Below are positions 33,282 to 40,716 of a stretch of DNA of 64,000 bases, piece after piece (positions within the stretch are counted from its first letter, which is position 1; every line of letters starts with the position of its first letter). This DNA is from Nocardioides silvaticus. GTDB lineage: Bacteria; Actinomycetota; Actinomycetes; Propionibacteriales; Nocardioidaceae. Both the position numbers and the translations under genes were made by a program. The DNA is taken from contig NZ_QGDD01000012.1 of NCBI RefSeq assembly GCF_003160695.1, positions 1-64,000 on the forward strand, given 5' to 3'. Under the pieces are notes generated by a model. That model was not told the DNA's origin. It ran no database searches and saw only the letters and a list, made by a program, of their open reading frames with translations.

Positions 33282-33854
33282 TCAGGAGCCCTGAGACGCC
33301 TTGGCGGCCGCCTTCATCTCCTTCTTGTGGTCACGCACCTTCTGCAGCGACGCAGCGTCGACGACGTCCGCGACCGAGCGGTACCCGTCGAGCGCGTAGT
33401 CGCCCGAGACCCGCTCCCAGCCGTCCGGCCGGACGGCGAGCTGCTTGGCCACCAGGGCGACGAAGATCTTCACCTTCTGGTCGCCGAACCCGGGCAGTGC
33501 CTTGAGCCGCTTCGCCAGGTCCTTGCCGTCGGCTGCCCCGGTCCAGATCCGCGCGGCGTCGCCGTCGTACTCCTCGACGACGATGCGCGCCAGCTCCTGG
33601 AGCCGCTTCGCCATCGAACCCGGGTAGCGGTGGATGGCCGGCGGCGTCGAGCAGAGCGCAGCGAACTCCTCCGGGTCCGCCTCCGCGATCGCCGCCGGCT
33701 CGAAGCTCCCGAACCTGCTCAGCACCTTCTGCGGCCCCGCGAACGCGTGCTCCATCGGGTACTGCTGGTCGAGCATCATCCCCACGAGCAGGGCAAACGG
33801 GTTGTCGGTCAGCAGCTGGTCGGCTGCGGGGTCCTGGGCGATCTGGAGGGCCAT
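33282..33854 (-). CDS. HhH-GPD-type DNA glycosylase-like protein
   Basis: 190 aa. The helix-hairpin-helix segment LPGFGDQKVKIFVALVAKQ is clear, preceded by the helical MMLDQQYPMEHAF part seen in short actinobacterial HhH-GPD proteins. Such proteins are predicted to excise damaged bases, but this short branch is poorly characterised. It lies 17 bp upstream of the fusion gene on the same strand, so they may share a transcript. Confidence 0.75.
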   Translation of the reverse strand: MALQIAQDPAADQLLTDNPFALLVGMMLDQQYPMEHAFAGPQKVLSRFGSFEPAAIAEADPEEFAALCSTPPAIHRYPGSMAKRLQELARIVVEEYDGDAARIWTGAADGKDLAKRLKALPGFGDQKVKIFVALVAKQLAVRPDGWERVSGDYALDGYRSVADVVDAASLQKVRDHKKEMKAAAKASQGS

Positions 33855-33895
33855 GGGCTCATCCTCCCCCATCGCCCGGACGGCCCTTCCGGCCG

Positions 33896-35389
33896 TCAGA
33901 CCGCAGCGCCCTCGAACCGGTAGTCGTCGAGGTCGAACCGGCTGCTGGTCCACATCGTCTCCAGCGTCGAGGAGGCGCGGAACGGCACGTCGCCGTGGGC
34001 GTCGAAGTAGTAGCTGTTGGCGTTGGCGCAGGACGGCTGGAAGAAGACCTGGTGGTGCCGTCGCCCCAGCATCCTCTCGAGGTAGCGGGCGTTGGCCTCG
34101 GGGGTGACCTCCACCCGCGTCGCTCCCGTACGACGCGCGCGACGCAAGCAGCGCGTGATGTGGGCCATCTGCGTCTCGATGAGGTTGAAGTAGGAGGAGC
34201 CGTTGTAGCCGTAGGGACCCAGGATCGCGAAGAAGTTCGGGAAGCCCGGGACGCTGACGCCCTGGTAGGCCTGGAACCGGTGCTCCTCCCACCACGACTC
34301 GAGGTCGACTCCCCCGGCGCCGGTCACGGTGAACGCCGGCATGTTGCCCTTCTCGAAGACCTTGAAGCCGGTGGCCAGGATCAGCACGTCGACCTCGTGC
34401 TCGACCCCGGCCTCGGTGAGCACGCCGCTCGGGGTGATGCGTTCGATCGCACCAGTCTCGAGGTGCACGTTCGAGCGGTTGAACGACTGCAGGTAGTCGT
34501 TGGAGAAGCTCGGCCGCTTGCAGCCGAGCGCGTACCCAGGGGTGAGCTTCTCGCGGACCGCGGGGTCCTTCACCGCCCGTCGCAGGTGGCGGTGGCCGAC
34601 ACGTTCACCGATGCCGGAGACCGGCAGCACGTCGTGGAAGTGCGCGGCGACCGGGAAGGTCAGCTCGACGAACGCCTGGCTTGCCAGCCGTGTCAACCGC
34701 TTGGCACCCGGCACCCGCATCGCGAGCCGCAACGGACGCGGCATCGCCGAGTCGAGCTTGGGCAGGCACCAGATCGGAGTGCGCTGGAAGACCGTCAGCT
34801 GCGCGACGTCACGAGCGATCGACGGGATCACCTGCACCGCGGACGCACCGGTGCCGACGATCGCGACCCGCCGGCCGGCGAGGTCGACGTCGTGGTCCCA
34901 CCGGGCGGTGTGCATGACGGTGCCGGCGAAGTCCGCGATCCCTTCGATCTCGGGCAGCTTCGGCTGGGTCAGCACCCCGGTGGCACCGACCACGAACCGC
35001 GCGGTGATCGTGTCGCCGGCCGACGTCCCGAGCCGCCACAGGTCGGCGTCCTCGTCGAACTCCGCGGAGACGACGCGTGTGCCGAGCCGGATCCGCCGGC
35101 GCACGTCGTACTTGTCGACGCAGTGCTCGGCATACGCCTTCAGCTCGCGGCCGGGTGCGTAGACGCGCGACCAGTCCGCCATCTGCTCGAAGGAGAACTG
35201 GTAGCTCCAGGAGGGGATGTCCACCGCGACACCCGGATAGGTGTTCCAGTGCCAGGCGCCGCCGACGCCGTCGCCCTCCTCGACCATCAGGTAGTCAGGG
35301 AAGCCGGCCCTGTCGAGCAGGATCGCGGCGCCGATGCCGGAGAAGCCACCGCCGATGATGACGACGTCGTGATCGGGGTGGTGGCTCAT
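33896..35389 (-). CDS. Baeyer-Villiger-type flavin monooxygenase (second copy)
   Basis: 497 aa. FAD motif IIGGGFSG near the N-terminus, NADPH motif GTGASA, and between them FAGTVMHTARWDHD, an exact FxGxxxHTxxWD-type signature. It is the last gene of a five-gene chain (esterase, SDR, diiron protein, BVMO fragment, BVMO) in which each start overlaps the previous stop by 4 bp. The set resembles the mymA-type operons of mycobacteria in composition. Confidence 0.85.
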   Translation of the reverse strand: MSHHPDHDVVIIGGGFSGIGAAILLDRAGFPDYLMVEEGDGVGGAWHWNTYPGVAVDIPSWSYQFSFEQMADWSRVYAPGRELKAYAEHCVDKYDVRRRIRLGTRVVSAEFDEDADLWRLGTSAGDTITARFVVGATGVLTQPKLPEIEGIADFAGTVMHTARWDHDVDLAGRRVAIVGTGASAVQVIPSIARDVAQLTVFQRTPIWCLPKLDSAMPRPLRLAMRVPGAKRLTRLASQAFVELTFPVAAHFHDVLPVSGIGERVGHRHLRRAVKDPAVREKLTPGYALGCKRPSFSNDYLQSFNRSNVHLETGAIERITPSGVLTEAGVEHEVDVLILATGFKVFEKGNMPAFTVTGAGGVDLESWWEEHRFQAYQGVSVPGFPNFFAILGPYGYNGSSYFNLIETQMAHITRCLRRARRTGATRVEVTPEANARYLERMLGRRHHQVFFQPSCANANSYYFDAHGDVPFRASSTLETMWTSSRFDLDDYRFEGAAV

Positions 35390-35823
35390 GCTGCCAACGC
35401 CTTTCGAACGGGGTCCGGGGTGATGAGCACGTCCACACGGTGCTCGATGCCTTCGGCCGTGCGGACGCCCTGCGTGACGACCGCGTACACCGGCCAGGTG
35501 ATCAGCTTGCAGTTCGATCGTTGGAGGGCACGGTAGTAGGAGCGGCTGACGATCACGTCGCGCCCGCCGAACCGGCCCGGCGTCAGCAGCCGCCGCGTCC
35601 AGGTGTCGCGCACGGTGAGGCGTAGGTGCAGCCTGGCCACGGTCGGGATCCGCACCGGGACCGGGGCCACCCAGACCGGCGCGTCCTGGAACACCTTGAC
35701 CGACCGGGCGCGGGCGGTGACGGCCGGCACGATCCGCACGGCTTCCGCGGCCGGCATCCACACCCCGACCCGGAGCCCGTCGAGGTCGACGTCGCGCCAC
35801 CCCTCGCCGTCGACGATCCTCAT
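35386..35823 (-). CDS. BVMO-derived mini-protein lacking the nucleotide-binding motif
   Basis: 145 aa. It aligns by eye with the middle and end of BVMOs: VDLDGLRVGV (cf. VDLAGRRVAIV), ARSVKVFQDAPVWVAP (cf. VAQLTVFQRTPIWCLP), then SRSYYRALQRSNCKL and EHRVDVLI. The NADPH-binding GTGASA is replaced by MPAAEA, and both the FAD domain and the C-terminal part are missing. Even so, it is joined to both neighbours by ATGA overlaps and has an open frame with normal codon use. It may be a decayed remnant held by coupling, or a regulatory or structural subunit of the full BVMO. I cannot decide which. Confidence 0.65.
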   Translation of the reverse strand: MRIVDGEGWRDVDLDGLRVGVWMPAAEAVRIVPAVTARARSVKVFQDAPVWVAPVPVRIPTVARLHLRLTVRDTWTRRLLTPGRFGGRDVIVSRSYYRALQRSNCKLITWPVYAVVTQGVRTAEGIEHRVDVLITPDPVRKALAA

Positions 35824-36749
35824 GAGGCGATCGGCTCGTGGGTGACCTCGTCGACCCACGCCTGCGGCCGGCCGAGCAGGCGCGCCGGGACGAACGACGT
35901 CACCTTGACGAGCGGGTCCGCGAGGAAGCGGTGGTAGGGGTGGCTGCGGTTGATGACCATGCTCGCCTGGGTGCGGAGGACGTGGTACGCCGGGAGCCGT
36001 CTCGTGAACTCCCCGCGCCCGCCGATCGACGAGTAGCGCTTCACGGCGTTGTAGAGCTTCTGCTCCGAGAGCCCCATCGCGACGATGTTGTCGCGCATCT
36101 TGTTGATCAGCGGCACGAAGACCACGATCAGGCCCAGCACCACCTGCGGGTGCAGCAGGCTGGCCGACTCGATCAGCGTCTTGTGCAGCGGGCCCGCGCC
36201 GATCAGCTCGAGCACCTGGAAGTCGACGGTGATGTGACGGGCCTCGTCGGAGTTGATGTGCCGGAAGACCTCGTGGCACACGGGATCGCTCACCTCGTCG
36301 AGGAGGAACTTCACCAACGCCCCGTCGAGCGCGCACTCGAGCAGCGGGATCAGCGCTGCGAGCCCGGTGAGCGGCAGGTTGTCGCCGTACGTGTCGAGCA
36401 CCTTGATCGCCATCTTGACGTTGATGTTCGGCTCCGGCATCTGCCCGTCCTCGTCGAGCATCCCCCAGCGCTTCATCAGCGCGAGCTCGGCGTTGGCGTG
36501 CTTCTGCTCCTCGGCGTGGAAGTACTCGTAGATCTCCTTGACCACGGGCGTCGGCGCCTTGGTCGCCAGCGACGCGAAGCCGCGGGCGCCCACGTGCTCG
36601 ATCCACACCAGGTCGGCCATGAACGGCCGCATCTTGGCGCGCAGCTCGTCGGTCATCGTCTCGGCTCCCGGAGCGTCCCAGTCGATGTCGGCGAGCGACC
36701 ACTGCTTGTCCTTGATGGTCTGCAACATCGCCTCGAAGTCGTAGGTCAT
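35820..36749 (-). CDS. ferritin-like diiron protein
   Basis: 309 aa. A four-helix diiron pattern is visible: WIEHVG, HAEEQKHA (ExxH), LLECALDG and NSDEARHI (ExxH), followed by a hydrophobic stretch (VVLGLIVVFVPLINK) and a basic C-terminal part. This fits a ferritin-like oxidase/hydroxylase fold such as those acting on lipids or aldehydes. It lies between an SDR and BVMO genes with 4-bp overlaps at both ends. The substrate is unknown. Confidence 0.75.
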   Translation of the reverse strand: MTYDFEAMLQTIKDKQWSLADIDWDAPGAETMTDELRAKMRPFMADLVWIEHVGARGFASLATKAPTPVVKEIYEYFHAEEQKHANAELALMKRWGMLDEDGQMPEPNINVKMAIKVLDTYGDNLPLTGLAALIPLLECALDGALVKFLLDEVSDPVCHEVFRHINSDEARHITVDFQVLELIGAGPLHKTLIESASLLHPQVVLGLIVVFVPLINKMRDNIVAMGLSEQKLYNAVKRYSSIGGRGEFTRRLPAYHVLRTQASMVINRSHPYHRFLADPLVKVTSFVPARLLGRPQAWVDEVTHEPIAS

Positions 36750-37576
36750 GGCGTCTCCACAGGCTCGGGGGCGAACCGGCCGACGAGCCCGGCGGCCCAG
36801 GCGTACGGCGCGGGCGCCAGGCGTTTGAGCCGCCACAGCGCCTTCGCGTCGGGCTGGGGCAAGACGTAGAGACGCCTCTTGTCGTGGGCGTCGAGCGTCA
36901 TCCGGGCGACCCGCTCGGGAGAGGAGCTGGCGACGCCCGCCAGCCTGCGGGCGAGCTGCGCGGCGGCCGGGTTGATCAGCTCGCCGTCGTAGATGTTGGT
37001 GCGGACGAAGGTCGGGCACAGCACCGTCACCGCGACGCCGGTGTCGGCCAGCTCCGCGGACAGGGTCTCGGACAGGCTGACGACACCGGCCTTGCTCACG
37101 TTGTACGCGGCCATGAACGGCGCCGCGGTGAAGCTCGCAGCGGACGCGACGTTGATGACTCCCCCGCGCCCCGCCTCGCGGAGCAGCGGCACGAAGACGT
37201 GGCAGCCGTGGATGACGCCCCACAGGTTGACCCCGAGGGTGCGTTGCCAGTCGTCGAGCGAGGACTCCCCGACGGGCAGGCCTCCCGCTCCGATGCCCGC
37301 GTTGTTGATGACCAGGTCCGGGGCCTTCTGGAACCAGTCCTGCGCGGCGACCGCCAGGTCGCGGACCTGCTGCTCGTCGGCGACGTCGCAAGCGACGGCG
37401 ATCGCCTCGCCACCCGTCTGCTCGATGAGGAGAACCGTCTCCTTGGCGGTCGACTCGTCGAGGTCGGCGCACACGACCTTCCCGCCGCGGCGGGCGAGCT
37501 CGAGCGCGAACGCCCGCCCGATGCCGCTCCCGGCGCCGGTGACGACGGCGTGGGTGTCCCTGGTCCGCCTGCTCAT
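36746..37576 (-). CDS. short-chain dehydrogenase/reductase
   Basis: 276 aa. Classical SDR motifs are TGAGSGIG (13-20), NNAGIG, and YNVSK (catalytic Tyr and Lys), with Asp in CADLDES suggesting NAD preference. It interconverts an alcohol and a ketone. The ketone could feed the BVMO encoded two genes on. ATGA overlaps join it to the esterase and the diiron gene. Confidence 0.87.
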   Translation of the reverse strand: MSRRTRDTHAVVTGAGSGIGRAFALELARRGGKVVCADLDESTAKETVLLIEQTGGEAIAVACDVADEQQVRDLAVAAQDWFQKAPDLVINNAGIGAGGLPVGESSLDDWQRTLGVNLWGVIHGCHVFVPLLREAGRGGVINVASAASFTAAPFMAAYNVSKAGVVSLSETLSAELADTGVAVTVLCPTFVRTNIYDGELINPAAAQLARRLAGVASSSPERVARMTLDAHDKRRLYVLPQPDAKALWRLKRLAPAPYAWAAGLVGRFAPEPVETP

Positions 37577-38577
37577 GCTCCTTCCTCCATCAGCCGGAAG
37601 GCGCCGCGCCGTTCGGCTGCCTCCAGCTCGGCGACCACGAAGTCCGCGGCGCGCTCGATCGCCGGGCCGGCCTCCGGGACCAGCAGCGGCATGGCCTGGA
37701 AGACGTGCATCTGGCCGGGCCAGATCTCGAGGTCGCACCGTCCGCCGCAGGCCGCGAGCGCACGGGCCAGCTCCTCGGCGTCGGCCGCCATCATCTCGCG
37801 CCCCCCGGCCTGGAGGAACGTGGCCGGGAAACCGCCGACGCCCTCGAACGAGAACGTCATCCGCTCGGTCGTGCGATCGGTCTCGCCGAAGTAGAGGTCG
37901 AGCAGCCGCTGGACGCGCACGGCCGAGATCATCGGGTCGCGGCGTCGGCGCTCCCGGTCGGCGGCCAGCGCGAAGGTCGGGTCGAACAGCGGCGAGAAGA
38001 ACATCAGCGCGGCCGGCGGGGTCACGCCCTCCTGCAGCAGCTGCAGCGTCAGGTCCACTCCGAGGTGCCCGCCCGCGGAGTCCCCGGCGATGACGATCCG
38101 CGCCGGGTCGTGGCCCTCCGAGACCAGCCATTCGTAGGCTGCCCGGACGTCGTCGGCCGCCGCCGGGAACCGGTGGGACGGCGCCAGCCGGTAGTCGCAC
38201 GCGAAGATCGGCAGGCCGGTCGCCCGTGACAGCCGGGTGGTGACGCCGCGATGGGTCCGCGCCGAGCAGATCGCGTAGCCGCTGCCGTGGATGTACAGGA
38301 TGACGGCGTCGTCGCGCTTCGCCCGCGGTCCGCGCACCCACTCGCCGCGCACCGAGGGACCGCGGCGGGTGGACCGGTCGACGCTCACGATCCGGCTGCC
38401 GAGGAGCGGCGGGCCGAGCACGGCCAGGCTGGTTGCCGCGACCCGGCGCCCGAGCCGCACACCCGTCCGGTTCAGCGGGACGACGGTGGTGACCGGCCGC
38501 AGGGTCAGCGCGGTCGCGGCGGCCAACGCGTGGCTCCGCAACGACGCGCGAGTCGGAGGCATTTTCTGCTGGCGCAT
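37573..38577 (-). CDS. HSL-family alpha/beta esterase
   Basis: 334 aa from ATG 38,577; an ATG five codons on (38,562) is also possible. The hormone-sensitive-lipase motif appears as YIHGSGYAI (normally HGGG), then the nucleophile GDSAGGH and a C-terminal WPGQMHVF with the His. The third Gly of HGGG is replaced by Ser here (HGSGY). It probably hydrolyses a short or medium ester. The first gene of the operon, its ATG abuts a perfect 26-bp palindrome facing a divergent TetR gene. Confidence 0.8.
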   Translation of the reverse strand: MRQQKMPPTRASLRSHALAAATALTLRPVTTVVPLNRTGVRLGRRVAATSLAVLGPPLLGSRIVSVDRSTRRGPSVRGEWVRGPRAKRDDAVILYIHGSGYAICSARTHRGVTTRLSRATGLPIFACDYRLAPSHRFPAAADDVRAAYEWLVSEGHDPARIVIAGDSAGGHLGVDLTLQLLQEGVTPPAALMFFSPLFDPTFALAADRERRRRDPMISAVRVQRLLDLYFGETDRTTERMTFSFEGVGGFPATFLQAGGREMMAADAEELARALAACGGRCDLEIWPGQMHVFQAMPLLVPEAGPAIERAADFVVAELEAAERRGAFRLMEEGA

Positions 38578-38602
38578 GCCCTCAGATTGCAATCTGAGGG
38601 CA
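38577..38602. promoter_or_regulatory. perfect 26-bp palindrome, TetR operator candidate
   Basis: The half-site TGCCCTCAGATTG is followed exactly by its reverse complement, with no spacer. It lies between the divergent esterase operon and a TetR gene, and its left end is the first base of the esterase ATG (minus strand). The position suggests control of both directions by the TetR protein at 38,623. Confidence 0.75.
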
Positions 38603-38622
38603 CCTGCCGTCAAGATGTTCGG

Positions 38623-39270
38623 GTGGAAGCGGCGAAGGTGGTGTCTCCCCGGCGGTACGGCGGCAAGAGCGCCGACCAGCGCCGCGCCGAGCGCCGCGCG
38701 CAGCTGGTCGAGGCCGCGCTGGAGATCTGGCAGCAGCAGGGCTGGGCCGCCGTCACCATGCGTGGCGTCTGCGCCCAGGCCGGCCTCACCGATCGGTACT
38801 TCTACGAGAGCTTCGCCGACCGCGACGCCCTCCTCGGCACCGTCTGGGACCAGATGCGCGACGAGACCCTCACGATGCTGGTCGGCGCGATCGCCTCGGT
38901 CGGCGAGGATGACGCCCTCGCGCAGCTGACCGCTGCCGTCGACGCGGTCGTGCACCACATCGCCGACGAGCCGGCGCGGGCGCAGATCATCTTCGGCGAC
39001 CATGCCGGCAGCGCCGTGCTCGAGCAGCGCCGGCGCGACACCGTGCAGCTCGCGACCGACCTGATGATCGACACCGCGCGACCGTTCCTCCGCGACGACG
39101 TCGACGAGCACGCCCTCCGGATCCACACGCTGCTCGGCATCGGCGGCTTCGTCGAGCTGGTGCTCGCGTGGCGCGACGGCCTGGTCGACGCGACCGCCGA
39201 CGAGATCGTCGAGCACCTCATCGACGTGGGGACGGCGCTGAGCGGCCGGTTCCTCAGGCAGGTTCCTTGA
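38623..39270 (+). CDS. TetR-family regulator divergent from the esterase-BVMO operon
   Basis: 215 aa from GTG at 38,623; a GTG at 38,638 is an alternative, and neither has a clear ribosome-binding site. The HTH is RRAQLVEAALEIWQQQG, then GVCAQAGLTDRYFYESFADRD. It faces the five-gene minus-strand operon across the 26-bp palindrome. It likely represses that operon and itself. The 3' end overlaps the convergent TetR gene by 17 bp. Confidence 0.78.
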   Translation: MEAAKVVSPRRYGGKSADQRRAERRAQLVEAALEIWQQQGWAAVTMRGVCAQAGLTDRYFYESFADRDALLGTVWDQMRDETLTMLVGAIASVGEDDALAQLTAAVDAVVHHIADEPARAQIIFGDHAGSAVLEQRRRDTVQLATDLMIDTARPFLRDDVDEHALRIHTLLGIGGFVELVLAWRDGLVDATADEIVEHLIDVGTALSGRFLRQVP

Positions 39271-39874
39271 TCATCGTCGGCAGCAGCTCGCGCACCAGCT
39301 CGTGGAGGTCGTCGAGGACGCCGTCGCGGCCGAGGGTGTGGTTGACCAACGCCTGCTGGAAGAGCCCGTCGAAGATCCCGTAGACGACAGGCGCGGGCAT
39401 GGCCGGCACGGTGTCGGCCAGGTCGGCGTACTTGGAGACGATCCGCCAGACCATGTCCTCGAGCCAGCCGTCGATCTCGACCGCGACCTCGCGCAACCGC
39501 TCCTCGAACATGCTCTGCGTGCGCACGTCGTACCAGAGCCGGTGCATCGCGGTGTCGTCCCGGAGGGTCTCGACCAGCTTGTCGGCGAACCCGACGGCCA
39601 GCTGCTCCGGCGTCGTCGAGTGCGCGACCACGCCGTCGTAGCGGCGCACGCACTCGGCCTTCTGCTCGCGGACGCAGTAGACGATCAGCTCGTGCTTGTC
39701 CTGGAAGTAGTAGTGGACGACGCCGTGGCTGTAGGCGGAGTTGTTGGCGATCTCGCGGAGGCTGGCCCTCGCGTAACCCAGCTCGCCGAGGGTCCGCAGA
39801 GCGGACTCCGCGAGTGCGCGACGTCGCTCGTCGTGCTTGTCTGCCGGGCTCTTGCGCCCGGCCGCCGGGGTCAT
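39254..39874 (-). CDS. TetR-family regulator (second, convergent)
   Basis: 206 aa. The HTH is RRRALAESALRTLGELGY, then LREIANNSAYSHGVVHYYFQDKHE, and the C-terminal domain resembles BetI-type TetR_C. It is monocistronic, tail-to-tail with the other TetR gene. Upstream lies an inverted repeat (39,941-39,964) and a probable small RNA reading the other way. Its targets are unknown. Confidence 0.82.
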   Translation of the reverse strand: MTPAAGRKSPADKHDERRRALAESALRTLGELGYARASLREIANNSAYSHGVVHYYFQDKHELIVYCVREQKAECVRRYDGVVAHSTTPEQLAVGFADKLVETLRDDTAMHRLWYDVRTQSMFEERLREVAVEIDGWLEDMVWRIVSKYADLADTVPAMPAPVVYGIFDGLFQQALVNHTLGRDGVLDDLHELVRELLPTMIKEPA

Positions 39875-39940
39875 GTCTAGGACAGTAGCCCCACTCGGGG
39901 CCCAAATCCGAGAATCTGGACAGTTGGAGGGAAATGTTTG

Positions 39941-39964
39941 GTCAAGTGGCCAGAAAAACTTGAC
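39941..39964. promoter_or_regulatory. inverted repeat overlapping divergent -35-like boxes
   Basis: GTCAAGT and ACTTGAC are perfect 7-bp arms with a 10-bp spacer. The right arm is part of TTGACA (39,960-39,965) on the plus strand, and the left arm reads TTGACC on the minus strand toward the TetR gene at 39,874. It may be an operator shared by two divergent promoters. Confidence 0.45.
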
Positions 39965-39994
39965 ATCGCTCGTTCGTACCCGGTTGCATTGGTC

Positions 39995-40111
39995 TCGTCA
40001 TGAACTGGTCCCCCAACCACGTGACGATTGAGGCTGCGGGGGTAGGACGTCGAAATCTGAGGTGTTGGAGCCACCTCGACAGATCCGTCCCACCTCCGCA
40101 GCCTTGTTTTT
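39995..40111 (+). ncRNA. probable small RNA ending in a terminator
   Basis: No coding frame lies here, yet a terminated transcript is indicated. TTGACA (39,960) with TTGCAT 18 bp on could be its promoter. A first hairpin pairs CGTCA with TGACG around GGT-CCCCCA-ACC (C-rich loop). A second, long stem pairs AGGCTGCGG with CCGCAGCCT, GGACG with CGTCC, ATCTG with CAGAT and AGGTG with CACCT, and ends in TTGTTTTT (40,105-40,111). The next gene reads toward it on the other strand. The start is estimated. It does not match an RNA family I can name; the C-rich loop recalls the actinobacterial 6C RNA only loosely. Confidence 0.55.
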
Positions 40112-40132
40112 CGCCCTGGTCGGGCCGCTAGG

Positions 40133-40441
40133 TCACGCGCTCCAGCCGAAGAGGACCGCGCCGCTGACCAGCAGGCAGAACCACAGCGGGTAGGACAGCG
40201 CGGCGATCCACACCATCCGCTTGGGGTTGCGGCTCCACAGGGTGCAGCAGACGACGAAGAGCACCAGCCAGACAGCGACCAGCACGACCACGCCCCACCA
40301 GGGCGCGACCAGCCCGCTGGCGGCGTACAGGAAGAACGACGAGACGATCAGGATCATCCCGAGGAACGGGGTGAACGAGATCGAGCGACGTGGGTCGTCG
40401 GAGACCGGCTTGATCTTGCGCCGGCGCTGGAACGCGGCCAA
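40133..40441 (-). CDS. small membrane protein, hypothetical
   Basis: 102 aa with a basic N-terminus and three predicted membrane segments (about 25-45, 47-68 and 78-100). It resembles small actinobacterial membrane proteins of unknown role. It starts 3 bp after the 63-residue gene upstream, so they are probably co-transcribed. Confidence 0.6.
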   Translation of the reverse strand: MAAFQRRRKIKPVSDDPRRSISFTPFLGMILIVSSFFLYAASGLVAPWWGVVVLVAVWLVLFVVCCTLWSRNPKRMVWIAALSYPLWFCLLVSGAVLFGWSA

Positions 40442-40444
40442 CCG

Positions 40445-40636
40445 CTACCGGTCCTCGCCGTCGGCGACGTCGTCGTTCCAGCGCGGGTCCTCGTCCCAGG
40501 CCTTGGTCCGCTCGGCCGCCTTCTCCAGCGCGCGGGCCGCCTCCTCCTCGGTCTCGTAGGGACCGAGCCGGTCCTTGGAGGCGCAGCCCTCCTCCGGCTC
40601 CACTCGGTGGTGATTCAGGCAGAACCAGTAGGCCAT
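40445..40636 (-). CDS. small conserved hypothetical protein
   Basis: 63 aa from ATG 40,636, preceded by AGGTTGG; an ATG three codons earlier is possible. The sequence MAYWFCLNHHRVEPEEGC..., LGPYETEEEAARALEKAAER is a pattern I associate with short actinobacterial proteins of unknown function having a C-x(n)-H-H N-terminus and a SPOR-like helix. No role can be assigned. Confidence 0.6.
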   Translation of the reverse strand: MAYWFCLNHHRVEPEEGCASKDRLGPYETEEEAARALEKAAERTKAWDEDPRWNDDVADGEDR

Positions 40637-40716
40637 GCGTGCCAACCTACAACGGCTCCGGGACCCCCGGCCCCGCGTGCAACACGCGTGTTACGCGACC
40701 TGGGTAGTGTCCGGCC

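Noticed and set aside
30298..33294. 998-codon plus-strand frame opposite the fusion gene
   Set aside because: Antisense shadow; the minus strand has SRPBCC, thiolase and crotonase motifs throughout.
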